Shown here one piece after another: positions 1-7,130 of a stretch of DNA of 7,800 nt. A program made the position numbers and the translations under genes. This DNA is from Bacteroides sp. CAG:709 (GTDB taxonomy: Bacteria; Bacteroidota; Bacteroidia; Bacteroidales; UBA932): positions 90,911 through 98,710 of the forward strand of contig FR882203.1 in the NCBI GenBank assembly GCA_000434935.1. The letters are read 5' to 3'. A model generated the notes under the pieces. It saw only the letters and a program-made list of their open reading frames with translations. It was not told the DNA's origin and made no database searches. Each line of letters opens with the position of its first letter. The stretch's first letter is position 1.

Positions 1-1
1 C

Positions 2-688
2 GACAGCCTCAGCAACATCATCATCGGCGCAATCATGCCACTGATTCCAGGAGTTCCGTTTGTCAACGGTGTCCGCGACCTCATGAATTCCGACTATATC
101 GCAGGTCTGACCAGGCTCACCGACGCGATGCTGGGTTTCTTCTGCATTGCCATAGGCGTCAGTATTGCATTCATGCTTGACGGCTGGATTGCCGGCGGCA
201 TCATTGACCTCGGCGGCATGACCGTCAATCCTGAGACGGCGGGTCTCGGCTGGCAGACGCTGGCGGCGTTCATCGGTACTTTCGCGTTCGCGATTCTGTT
301 CGGCGCCCCGAGGAAACAATACACGGCAGCCGGTCTCATCGGCGCGCTCGGCTGGGCGGCATTCCTCATAATGGTACGCGCAGACCTGGCATCCACATTT
401 GCCGCCATCATACTTGCCACCGCCCTGATCTGCATTTTCTCACGAATCGCAGCAGTCCTGGACAGGTGTCCGAGCACGGTATTCCTGCTTTGCGGCATCT
501 TCCCGCTCGTGCCCGGGGCCGGCGTCTTCTGGTTCACCTATTACATGGTGTCAAGCCAGTTCAGCCTCTCCTCCACGACCGGTTTCAATGCTCTCAAGGC
601 GGCCATCGCCATAGTCCTGGGCATCGTATTCGCAATGGAGCTGCCGCAGCGACTTTTCTCAGGATTCAAGCGCTTCAGTAGAAGTTAG
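2..688 (+). CDS. Threonine/serine exporter family protein (ThrE-type YjjP-YjjB fusion), C-terminal part
   Basis: An integral inner-membrane protein, open from the left edge, so the N-terminus is missing; 228 residues are visible. The first ~50 visible residues match the end of the YjjP/DUF1212 domain: the motif PLIPGVPFVNGVRDLM followed by a helix resembles the LVPGFPLINAVADMF stretch of E. coli YjjP as I remember it. After a short linker (ITDLGGM-like, around visible residues 65-75) comes a YjjB/DUF3815-like domain with about four hydrophobic segments and a second, related motif FPLVPGAGVFWF. Fused domains of this order are known in Corynebacterium ThrE, an exporter of threonine and serine; two separate genes do the job in E. 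coli. The role here is inferred from family only. The gene is G+C-rich compared with its right-hand neighbour. Its stop (686-688) overlaps the stop of the convergent lipoprotein gene, so no separate terminator fits between them. Confidence 0.88.
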   Translation, partial: DSLSNIIIGAIMPLIPGVPFVNGVRDLMNSDYIAGLTRLTDAMLGFFCIAIGVSIAFMLDGWIAGGIIDLGGMTVNPETAGLGWQTLAAFIGTFAFAILFGAPRKQYTAAGLIGALGWAAFLIMVRADLASTFAAIILATALICIFSRIAAVLDRCPSTVFLLCGIFPLVPGAGVFWFTYYMVSSQFSLSSTTGFNALKAAIAIVLGIVFAMELPQRLFSGFKRFSRS

Positions 689-2409
689 TTCCGCCATTCT
701 TTGACTTCCCAGGTTCCTTCTTTAAGGAGAGCCGCCCATTTTTCCTTGTAGATTTCAACGCAACCCTTTGGAACATAGAGGGTTTTGAGTTGTTTTGAAG
801 GACCTACCTTATTATTTCCGGTGTTTGGTATGAATTCTGCCGGCTTTGTGCCCAGGCAAATTATCGTAGTGAGATTAGGCGTACCTGAAATGCAGTCCCC
901 AGAAAGTCTCGTCACGCTTGCGGGAATGGTCAATGTCTTAATCACAGAGTTCTCGTACAAAGCCCACTCTCTTATCGTGGTCGTACCATCCTTCACAGCA
1001 TAGCTGTCGCCGCTTCCGCCGTTAAGCACCATCAATGTCTTCATGTCATAGTCATACAACGCGCCTTTTTCATCTGCCTTGAAAGATTTATTTCCGTCAG
1101 CTACTTTCCAAATCAGTGAATCACAGCCATTTGAAGGGCTTCCGGAAATTTTGGTCAATGTCGACGGCAGCACGATTTCAGTATAGCCGCTATACGCGAA
1201 TGCTCTGTTTAAAATCGTGGTGATGCCTTCCGGGAGATAGAATTTGCTGATGTTTTTGATGCCGTTGTCACGGTTGCTTCCTCCGCAGAAACCGACATAC
1301 GAATTATCTGTATTCAAGCCTTTCAATGTGCTTTCTTTGGCATTAGCCCCACTCAAATCCAAGACAATCTTTTTATTCTTATCATGAAGATTACGTGTTG
1401 CTTCCATAATTTTTTTGAAGTCAACTGGACTGAGTTTGGATGAAGGAACCATAGTAACCCTGACTGAGTCTTTTGCCGTCTTGACCCATTCTGTATCAAT
1501 CTCACCCTCAAGACCATCCACAAACATCCTGTCCGGATCTATTGTCAGTTCCTTCACAGGAAATGTCACGACAGTTCCAGGTACCACGTCCAGGTCGCTT
1601 TTCTTCTTCAATTCCGAGCCGCCGCGTTCGCAATTAATGGAAAACTTAAGGTTCTTAAGTGTCTTGGTGCCTGCAAGCGGAATGATTATGGTAATCACGG
1701 TAGGATTACTCTCATCATTACTGATTTCCAAAGGCTTACGCATATTCATGTTGAGATTGTTCACATCGTAGGCTTTTGAAAGCCCTTGCCATTTTCCATC
1801 CTTGACATATGTAAAAGCGCGCTTGGACAGATTGTCGGCACTTATTACACAAGAATGTATGGAGGTTTTCTCTTTTGACCAGACACGGAGTTTGATTACT
1901 GCGCCCGCATATTTGAAATCGACATTTCTGTTACCTCCTATGCCATACATCGGAAGCGGCAGTTTATCGCCGATGTTGTCTTCGTAATACTGCGTCATCG
2001 GGAAATCCACATAGAAATAGCCATTGCTCTTATTGGCTGTGCAATACGAAGCAGGATAGAATGCGAAGAATTCTTCATCTCCTTTAATCTGCTCACCACT
2101 ACTATATGTAAATCTTCCGACACTCGTACCGGCAGCATCATCGGCCAATTTGTATATTCCAAGAGTAGTCGAGTATGCTCCAGGGTTGGAAGCATTGTGA
2201 AGATGCTTTTCAGTAACCTGAATGGCTATCGAGTCTTTCTTTGCCCACAATACTTTCAGACCATCAATAGATGTTTTGGTGTCTACATTGTCGACGTGCG
2301 CAAAAAAGTCAACGCCCTTTGACACCGGTTCAATATCGTTCGTTTTGGTACAACCTCCCAAGCAGGCAACAGCCGCGAAAACACATCCGGCAAAATAAAG
2401 TTTTCTCAT
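685..2409 (-). CDS. Fimbrillin-like / BspA-type leucine-rich-repeat lipoprotein
   Basis: A 574-residue predicted lipoprotein. MRKLYFAGCVFAAVACLGGC is a lipoprotein signal peptide with the lipobox LGGC and the acylated Cys20. Residues ~25-290 resemble Bacteroidota fimbrillin-like N-terminal domains: an early DTKTSIDG then LW..KDSIAI motif (43-63), alternating beta-strand patterns, and a final strand ending TFPVKELTID. Residues ~385-555 look like BspA-type (LRR_5) repeats: YLPEGITTILNRAF, EIVLPSTLTKI, TLTIPASVTRLSG and the closing TLYVPKGCVEIYKEKW. This two-part design fits a surface-exposed protein; fimbrillin-like domains are known in fimbriae and BspA repeats in adhesion, but the actual ligand is unknown. 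The start at 2409 is set by the signal peptide. It follows a 45-residue small gene after 12 bp, so the two are probably cotranscribed. The gene is visibly more A+T-rich than the exporter beyond it, consistent with an exchangeable surface gene. Confidence 0.88.
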   Translation of the reverse strand: MRKLYFAGCVFAAVACLGGCTKTNDIEPVSKGVDFFAHVDNVDTKTSIDGLKVLWAKKDSIAIQVTEKHLHNASNPGAYSTTLGIYKLADDAAGTSVGRFTYSSGEQIKGDEEFFAFYPASYCTANKSNGYFYVDFPMTQYYEDNIGDKLPLPMYGIGGNRNVDFKYAGAVIKLRVWSKEKTSIHSCVISADNLSKRAFTYVKDGKWQGLSKAYDVNNLNMNMRKPLEISNDESNPTVITIIIPLAGTKTLKNLKFSINCERGGSELKKKSDLDVVPGTVVTFPVKELTIDPDRMFVDGLEGEIDTEWVKTAKDSVRVTMVPSSKLSPVDFKKIMEATRNLHDKNKKIVLDLSGANAKESTLKGLNTDNSYVGFCGGSNRDNGIKNISKFYLPEGITTILNRAFAYSGYTEIVLPSTLTKISGSPSNGCDSLIWKVADGNKSFKADEKGALYDYDMKTLMVLNGGSGDSYAVKDGTTTIREWALYENSVIKTLTIPASVTRLSGDCISGTPNLTTIICLGTKPAEFIPNTGNNKVGPSKQLKTLYVPKGCVEIYKEKWAALLKEGTWEVKEWRN

Positions 2410-2447
2410 AATCCGTGAATTTTAATCCCAATTCGTTTCTACGGATT
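2410..2447 (-). promoter_or_regulatory. Hairpin abutting the start codon of the lipoprotein gene
   Basis: On the minus-strand transcript, AAUCCGU (2447-2441) pairs with ACGGAUU (2416-2410), and inside it GAAUU (2434-2430) pairs with AAUUC (2421-2417), leaving an 8-nt loop and a 6-nt bulge. The 3' arm ends one base before the AUG at 2409. The 5' arm lies in codons 38-40 of the small upstream gene, and that gene's stop codon (2424-2422) lies in the loop. A ribosome finishing the small gene would open the structure. This suggests translational coupling; pairing is seen in the sequence, the function is inferred. Confidence 0.45.
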
Positions 2448-2559
2448 CAAGTCTATCAAGCCCTTTAGGGGTGGAAACACACTCGGAGGTCGCGAAAGAA
2501 GAGGTAACCTCGACAGACAAGAGCTCCATCAGCGGAGCTTCGTAAAGCTTCGTATTCAT
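2422..2559 (-). CDS. Small 45-residue protein preceding the lipoprotein gene
   Basis: An open frame of 45 codons with ATG at 2557-2559 and TAA at 2422-2424, too short for ordinary length cut-offs. It begins MNTKLYEAPLMELLSVEVTS and ends RLESVETNWD. It is acidic overall and has no signal peptide or membrane segment. The pattern, Tyr-x-x-Pro near the N-terminus, then Glu and alternating hydrophobic residues, a Ser-rich middle, one Cys (27) and a terminal acidic stretch with Trp, resembles the short uncharacterised peptides often seen in Bacteroidales genomes, in my recollection sometimes near fimbrillin-like genes. Its stop lies 12 bp before the lipoprotein start, so the two form an operon. A weak promoter candidate, TTTG at 2613-2610 then TAGATATA at 2591-2584, lies just upstream. 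Function unknown; a leader peptide controlling the lipoprotein is an alternative to a functional product. Confidence 0.6.
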   Translation of the reverse strand: MNTKLYEAPLMELLSVEVTSSFATSECVSTPKGLDRLESVETNWD

Positions 2560-2630
2560 CTAACTTACTACTATATTGGTTTTTATATCTATTATATCAA
2601 CCTTTTTATCAAAAGGGCGCGCAAGTTAGA
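2559..2630. repeat. Inverted repeat flanking the segment upstream of the small gene
   Basis: TCTAACTT (2559-2566) and AAGTTAGA (2623-2630) are perfect 8-bp inverted arms around a 56-bp A/T-rich segment that ought to hold the promoter of the small gene and lipoprotein. One arm includes the first base of the small gene's start codon. It could form a transcript stem if transcription begins further upstream; chance occurrence is also possible at this length. Confidence 0.3.
2601..2616 (-). terminator. Weak stem-loop after the three-gene operon
   Basis: CCTTTT (2601-2606) and AAAAGG (2611-2616) form a 6-bp stem with a TATC loop, 46 bp beyond the stop of the last operon gene. On the minus strand it is followed by an A/T-rich stretch but not a clean T run. 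It is the only terminator-like structure between the operon and the small gene, yet it is G+C-poor and may be inefficient, so some read-through into the small gene and lipoprotein is possible. Confidence 0.3.
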
Positions 2631-2661
2631 CATAAATATTTATTCTGCAAAAATTAAATTG

Positions 2662-3273
2662 TTAAGATTTTATTTCATTTTTTCCTTTTCCAGAAACACA
2701 TTTGAACTTATATGTAAGCGTTCCGTTCACAGGCTGTCCGGAGCGGTCGTCACGCAACACCGTATAACCCGAAAGATACAGGATATCATCACCTTCCAGC
2801 CTGACATTCATCTTATAGAAATAACCTTGGCAGCGACTGTCATCGGATACTTTTCCATAATAAGGGTCAATGCCCAGGTCATAATTCCCGGACGAGTCCA
2901 CGGAGAATTTCGGCGTAAAAATACTCTTGTTCCAAAATGCGATTGAAGTGTTCAGGTAGATTTCTTCTATCAGCAGGCTGATTCTCACGGAAGTCCGATA
3001 CGGCGCCGTCATATCTATCTCTATACCGATTTCATCTGTCAGGTCCGGCACCTCTTTCAATTCATCAAAAATCGAAGCGGAAGCCACGCCGTCGTCATTC
3101 AGGTCCACCGGCGCCCCGTCCCATTCCGCGCCGACGAGTTCATACTCACCGACAAGCCTGTCCATCGCGGCACGCGCCGCATCCGTCATATCATATACGA
3201 CCTTGTTCTTGTCGCACGCTACCGCGGCCATAAAGGTCAATGCCAATGCAAACGCAAAATTTATCTTGTTCAT
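2662..3273 (-). CDS. Small lipocalin-like lipoprotein of the TonB-receptor operon
   Basis: A 203-residue predicted lipoprotein: MNKINFAFALALTFMAAVAC carries a signal peptide ending in a lipobox with Cys20. The mature part starts with LVGEYELVGAEWDGAPVDLN (40-59), a pattern like the first strand of the lipocalin-like domains common in Bacteroidota lipoproteins (L.G.Y.L....W.G.PVDLN). The acidic DLNDDG (57-62) resembles a calcium-loop motif, but only one copy is present. The rest is rich in alternating strands (FSVDSSGNYDLG, YFYKMNVRLEGDDILYLSGY), consistent with a small beta-barrel, with Cys148 and Cys192 as a possible disulphide pair. It begins 5 bp after the DUF4249 gene stop, so it is the last gene of the operon. 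A role in handling the receptor's substrate is inferred from position only. The C-terminus KGKNEIKS is basic and probably disordered. The family assignment is tentative; the gene itself is well supported. Confidence 0.8.
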   Translation of the reverse strand: MNKINFAFALALTFMAAVACDKNKVVYDMTDAARAAMDRLVGEYELVGAEWDGAPVDLNDDGVASASIFDELKEVPDLTDEIGIEIDMTAPYRTSVRISLLIEEIYLNTSIAFWNKSIFTPKFSVDSSGNYDLGIDPYYGKVSDDSRCQGYFYKMNVRLEGDDILYLSGYTVLRDDRSGQPVNGTLTYKFKCVSGKGKNEIKS

Positions 3274-3278
3274 TGTTG

Positions 3279-4298
3279 TTATCTCTTTTTAAGGTCAATA
3301 TAAAAATCCGCCGGAGTCATAATCGAAACCATGCCGGTACCGCCGCTGACATTGCTCGGATAAGGAATTCCATTAATGAAGTTCCAGGAACCTTGCTCCG
3401 AATTGTCGAATGCGTAGTCGTTCATGTAAGTATAGGTGCTTCGGGACATTGACAATACACGGAAACAGATTTTCCCGTACTCGGCCGGCACATATTCATC
3501 ACGCGACCATGAATTCGGATAATAATTGTGCAGGAGCGTCTTTTCCACAGCCAGTTTCAATGTATATTCCTTGTCAGCGAAAGTATTGTCCGTAAACAAG
3601 TTATATTTATTGGCATAATAATTATTCGCATCACTGGAACTGTCCTCCATACCGATTTTAAGATTCCTGTACAGCAGGCTCTCATACTTGTTATCGAACA
3701 TGATGTCCCTGTATCCGCTGCACAAGAACTGGCCTTCCTTGTATGGACTGCCGGACGGCACTTCTGAAGCCCTGTACTCTGATTCATAAGACATTACCAT
3801 ACGGTAGAAATTTCTTTCTCCGGCAACGTCCTGCAGATGGACCTTGGTCATATAGAAATCGACCAGTTCGCCTCCTTTGTTCTTCGCCATGAATGAAGCC
3901 GTGTCCACGGCATTGACAACAGGAGCATTGGGAGCGACAGCGACCGCTTCGGCATGGGCATCGCCGGCATCGACCTTGATCCTGACCTCGTCACCGGCAT
4001 TGAACGGAGCCTTGAACCGGATGGCATTGGCATTGTACGAGAACCGCTCCGGCTCGGTCACCTTGTCCGTAGACGCCACCAGTTTGCCGTTCACGTAGCA
4101 TTCAAGATGCGCCGATTCGACGGGTTTCACAGCGTCATACATGCCCCAGGTAAGGAAAACCGTATGCAGCGTGTCGCCCGCCACCAGATTGCCGTTCACC
4201 ACGAGCATCTTCTCCGGGCCTTCCCTGCGCAGGTCAATGTATTCTTCACATGCGGCCGACATCATTGCCGCAATCATTATCAATATTGACTTTTTCAT
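3279..4298 (-). CDS. DUF4249 family lipoprotein, partner of the TonB-dependent receptor
   Basis: A 339-residue protein. I place the start at 4298 (MKKSILIMIAAMMSAAC) rather than at 4340: the shorter form begins directly with a lipoprotein signal, lipobox SAAC and Cys17, while the longer form would add 14 residues inside the receptor gene. The family match rests on the opening CEEYIDLRR..PEKMLVVNGNL, an Ig-like first half (GDEVRIKVDAG, residues 102-112), a middle with NFYRMVMSYESEY, and the closing SNVSGGTGMVSIMTPADFYI (315-334), which resembles the SNI.GG.G.F pattern typical of DUF4249. DUF4249 proteins are known only by their frequent pairing with TonB-dependent receptors in Bacteroidota; no biochemical role is established to my knowledge. 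The gene starts 5 bp after the receptor stop and its own stop lies 5 bp before the next start, so translation of all three genes is probably coupled. It should sit at the outer membrane; a binding or plug-helper role is inference. Confidence 0.85.
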   Translation of the reverse strand: MKKSILIMIAAMMSAACEEYIDLRREGPEKMLVVNGNLVAGDTLHTVFLTWGMYDAVKPVESAHLECYVNGKLVASTDKVTEPERFSYNANAIRFKAPFNAGDEVRIKVDAGDAHAEAVAVAPNAPVVNAVDTASFMAKNKGGELVDFYMTKVHLQDVAGERNFYRMVMSYESEYRASEVPSGSPYKEGQFLCSGYRDIMFDNKYESLLYRNLKIGMEDSSSDANNYYANKYNLFTDNTFADKEYTLKLAVEKTLLHNYYPNSWSRDEYVPAEYGKICFRVLSMSRSTYTYMNDYAFDNSEQGSWNFINGIPYPSNVSGGTGMVSIMTPADFYIDLKKR

Positions 4299-4303
4299 GA
4301 TTT

Positions 4304-6886
4304 CTAGAACTTGAAGGTGTAACTGAAAGAAGGAAGGCACAAGAGGAAGGTCTTCTTGCTCAATGCCGGGGTGTACGTGGTTTTCCCGGTGTCCGGGTTC
4401 TTCACTTCCCTGCTGTCCAAAGTCACCCAGTTAGGATTTTTAGCGCCATAGGCATTGTACATTCCGAAGTTCCAGATACGCTCGCCATGACGTTTCTTCT
4501 TGTGGATATTGACGCTGAAATCGAGCCTGTGGGACGGCGGAAGCCTGTAATTGTTCCTGCTGGAAATATAGTCCACCATCGACATTCCCTTTCCGTCCGG
4601 CGAAAGTGTGAGAGTAGATCTGGTGGAAACCGTCATCCAGTTTCCGGAGGCAATGGTCCATATTGCGCTCAGGTCCACTCTTTTACCGAGTTTCTGATTC
4701 AGGCTGACACAGAAGTTGTGCCTGCGGTCATAAACGAACGGGAAGCGTTTTCCATTGTTGATGGTGCCGTCGCGGAAGATGCGGTCGGTCTTGGACAATG
4801 TATATGAGACGGTTCCGGTGGTGCGACCGAGTGTCTTCTGGACATAGAGTTCCACGCCATACGACCGCCCCTGACCCATCTCGACGTTTTCTTCCCAGTC
4901 GGCAGCCGATGAGAATGACATCTTGCCGTCTTTATACTCAAGGACATTGTTCATCTGCTTCCAGTAGCCCTCCACCGAGAATTCCCATCCTTTCAGGCCG
5001 CTGTAATATGTGCCGAGCGAGACGATGTCCGATGTTACCGGCTTGATATTCTTGGTAATAGGGACCCAGAGGTCAGTAGGAAGGCTGAGGTTGCCCGATG
5101 TGAGCTGATGCACGTATTGCGACATCTTGGAATAAGCCGTCTTGACAGCCCAGCCCTTTCCGAACGAGACCTTGACCGCGGCACGTGGCTCCGGACAGAA
5201 ATATGTACGGCCATTGACCAGGAACAGGCTCAGGTGCAATCCCGGATTGAATGAGAAATGCTCCCCGAAGGTCATGTCATCTTCAATGTAGGCCGACAGT
5301 TCATTGCCATAAAGGTTCGGGCTGGCGTCGTTCACCTTGTCGCTTTTTTCTTCCTTGCCGTCAAGGTTGTTGAGACTGCGGGAGCGTTCCACTTCCGGGC
5401 GGTAAAGGTGATTCACGAATTCGCCGCCGAATTTTATCAGGTGCGAAGGCGCCGGAATATAATCGAAGTCAATTCTCGCGCCCAGGTCACGGATGCCTGA
5501 CGTATAGGAATACCTGTACTGCTTGTCATAGTTCTCCGTTTCCGATTTCAGAAGTTCCCTGGTATTGGTGACCATGTTCATCTTATATGTATTCCACGAA
5601 ACCGAGGTATTTGCAAACAGCTTGCTGCTGAAGACATGGTTCCACCTTACCGATGCCAATGTGTTGCCCCATTTGAGGTTCATTTTCGTATTCTCCTCTT
5701 CGTACTTCGTATATGGCTCATAGTCAGGGCCATAATATCTAGAACTGGATTTGTCTGAATCGGAGTACCTGAAGTAATCGCGTCCGGTATAGAATCCCAC
5801 GAAGATCTTGTCCGAGTCGCTGAAACGATGGGTTACCTTGGCATTGATATCATAAAACGCGTAATTGGCAGGGCTTCCGCAGGCCTTTATCAGTCTGTCG
5901 AACAGGAAGGTGTGCATCCCGCGCGCGCTGAAGGACCAGGTGGTGTTTTCGCCGGCTATAGGGCCTTCGAAGTGGAGTTTTTCCGAAAGGAGTCCTGCTG
6001 ATACCGAGCCGTGGAAGCCCTTGGCATTGCCGTCATTGGTCCTGACGTCGACTATACTCGATACTCTGCCGCCATATCTTGCCGGGAAAGAGCCTTTGTA
6101 GAATGTGACTTTCTTGACCGCTTCCGGAGTGAAAACCGACAGCAGGCCGAGCAGATGGCTGACATTGTAAAGCGGTGTTCCGTCGAGCATCATAAGGTTT
6201 TCGTCCGCGCCACCGCCCCGCACATAGATTCCGGAAAATCCTTCCATGCCGCTCTGCACGCCAGGCATCAGTTGAATGGTCTTGATGACATCAGGTTCGC
6301 CCAGCACCACCGGCATGTTCTTGATCATCTCCTGCGGGATTTCCAATGCGCCCATATAGGTGGACTGTATGCCGGCGTCCTTTCGGGCCACAATAGTCGA
6401 GGCTTTCAGTGAAGCCGCCTGCGCCAATGAAATATTTATGACAGTATCACGCTGCAGGTCAATGCTTTGTTTCGCATCCGCGCATCCGACATAGGAGTAA
6501 GTGAGGTCAATGTTTCCGCACGGGATGGTGATCGTATAGTATCCGAATTCGTTGGTGACTGCGCCAATGATTCTGGAGTTTGCTCTCGGTTTGTCATTTG
6601 TTGCCGCTGAGGCATTTGCCCCGGGTGTCGTCGCTGAGGCTTTTTCCTCAGACTTCGTACCTGAAGCACTTGCAGCTGACATTGCCCCTATAGCATTTGC
6701 CCCGGGTGTCGCCGCGGAAGTTTTCGTCCCCGACGCAGCATCCGTAATCATCACCATAACCCCAGCTCCAATGAGCGTTTCCCCCGTAGCTGCATCCCGG
6801 ATATATCCGCTGACTGTACACTTGTTCTGGGCAGCCAGATTGACAGCAAAAATGACGGCCATCGCCGCCAATGTAAATTTTCGCAT
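4304..6886 (-). CDS. TonB-dependent outer-membrane receptor with carboxypeptidase-regulatory-like N-terminal domain
   Basis: An 860-residue outer-membrane transporter that would import a ligand using energy passed by TonB-ExbB-ExbD. I place the start at 6886 (MRKFTLAAMAVIFAVNLAAQ), a Sec signal probably cleaved after AAQ; the in-frame ATG 36 bp upstream would only lengthen the signal. Residues ~22-155 are a CarboxypepD_reg-like domain (VSGYIRDAATGETLIGAGV ... NEFGYYTITIP ... YSYVGCADAKQSI) split by a ~55-residue Ala/Ser/Thr-rich insert. The plug follows at ~175-290: IPQEMIKNMPVVLGEPDVIK, QLMPGVQSG, IYVRGGGADENLMMLDGTPL, and FYKGSFPARYGGRVSSIVDV. Residues ~300-860 are beta-barrel, ending FSYTFKF with the terminal Phe expected of barrel proteins. 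There is no STN domain, so no FecA-type signalling is expected, and it lacks a SusD partner. The pairing with DUF4249 downstream marks the non-Sus receptor class. Substrate unknown. Confidence 0.93.
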   Translation of the reverse strand: MRKFTLAAMAVIFAVNLAAQNKCTVSGYIRDAATGETLIGAGVMVMITDAASGTKTSAATPGANAIGAMSAASASGTKSEEKASATTPGANASAATNDKPRANSRIIGAVTNEFGYYTITIPCGNIDLTYSYVGCADAKQSIDLQRDTVINISLAQAASLKASTIVARKDAGIQSTYMGALEIPQEMIKNMPVVLGEPDVIKTIQLMPGVQSGMEGFSGIYVRGGGADENLMMLDGTPLYNVSHLLGLLSVFTPEAVKKVTFYKGSFPARYGGRVSSIVDVRTNDGNAKGFHGSVSAGLLSEKLHFEGPIAGENTTWSFSARGMHTFLFDRLIKACGSPANYAFYDINAKVTHRFSDSDKIFVGFYTGRDYFRYSDSDKSSSRYYGPDYEPYTKYEEENTKMNLKWGNTLASVRWNHVFSSKLFANTSVSWNTYKMNMVTNTRELLKSETENYDKQYRYSYTSGIRDLGARIDFDYIPAPSHLIKFGGEFVNHLYRPEVERSRSLNNLDGKEEKSDKVNDASPNLYGNELSAYIEDDMTFGEHFSFNPGLHLSLFLVNGRTYFCPEPRAAVKVSFGKGWAVKTAYSKMSQYVHQLTSGNLSLPTDLWVPITKNIKPVTSDIVSLGTYYSGLKGWEFSVEGYWKQMNNVLEYKDGKMSFSSAADWEENVEMGQGRSYGVELYVQKTLGRTTGTVSYTLSKTDRIFRDGTINNGKRFPFVYDRRHNFCVSLNQKLGKRVDLSAIWTIASGNWMTVSTRSTLTLSPDGKGMSMVDYISSRNNYRLPPSHRLDFSVNIHKKKRHGERIWNFGMYNAYGAKNPNWVTLDSREVKNPDTGKTTYTPALSKKTFLLCLPSFSYTFKF
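6612..6711 (-). repeat. In-frame imperfect repeat inside the receptor's N-terminal domain
   Basis: The 19-bp string GCATTTGCCCCGGGTGTCG occurs at 6612-6630 and again at 6693-6711, exactly 81 bp apart (27 codons). It encodes TPGANA at receptor residues 60-65 and 87-92; ASGTK also appears twice (51-55 and 74-78). The duplicated block is part of the low-complexity insert covering about 6578-6742 and keeps the reading frame. Confidence 0.85.
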
Positions 6887-7019
6887 TAAAAAATATTTGT
6901 TTGAGGATTCCTTGATAACCAATCCACACTCTCCCCCTCATCCATCCATACAAAGATGCAACTCACACAAGCATTGTTGCATTTGTACACATATTTCCCG
7001 GTATTGTTGTTTAAGGCTG

Positions 7020-7051
7020 CAAATATATATGTACATATCGGTTATAACAAA
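7020..7051 (-). promoter_or_regulatory. Probable promoter of the TonB-receptor operon
   Basis: On the minus strand, TTTG (7051-7048) is followed after exactly 20 bp by TATATTTG (7027-7020). This fits the Bacteroidota consensus of TTTG near -33 and TAnnTTTG near -7. Transcription would start around 7010-7016, giving a 5' leader of about 125-130 nt before the receptor start at 6886; no clear hairpin or other structure stands out in that leader. No Shine-Dalgarno-like sequence precedes the start; the bases there are A/T-rich (ATATTTTTTA), as is usual in this phylum. Confidence 0.65.
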
Positions 7052-7130
7052 ATCTTCGGCAAAAGGGCACATCTCGGGTGAAGAAATCTTTATAATAGAC
7101 TGGATGGCCCATCATTTTATCCCAAAATAT

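Noticed and set aside
94..537. Minus-strand frame opposite the exporter
   Set aside because: A shadow of the membrane protein gene in a G+C-rich region, with low-complexity translation and no family features.
2461..2511. Small palindromes CCCTTTAGGG and GAGGTAACCTC as operators
   Set aside because: They lie inside the 45-codon small gene and are short enough to arise by chance.
4299..4340. Longer start for the DUF4249 gene
   Set aside because: The extra 14 residues lie inside the end of the receptor gene and would put a non-signal segment ahead of a standard lipoprotein signal.
6887..6922. Longer start for the receptor
   Set aside because: It adds 12 polar residues in front of a normal Sec signal beginning MRKFTLAAMAV; the downstream ATG is the more likely start.
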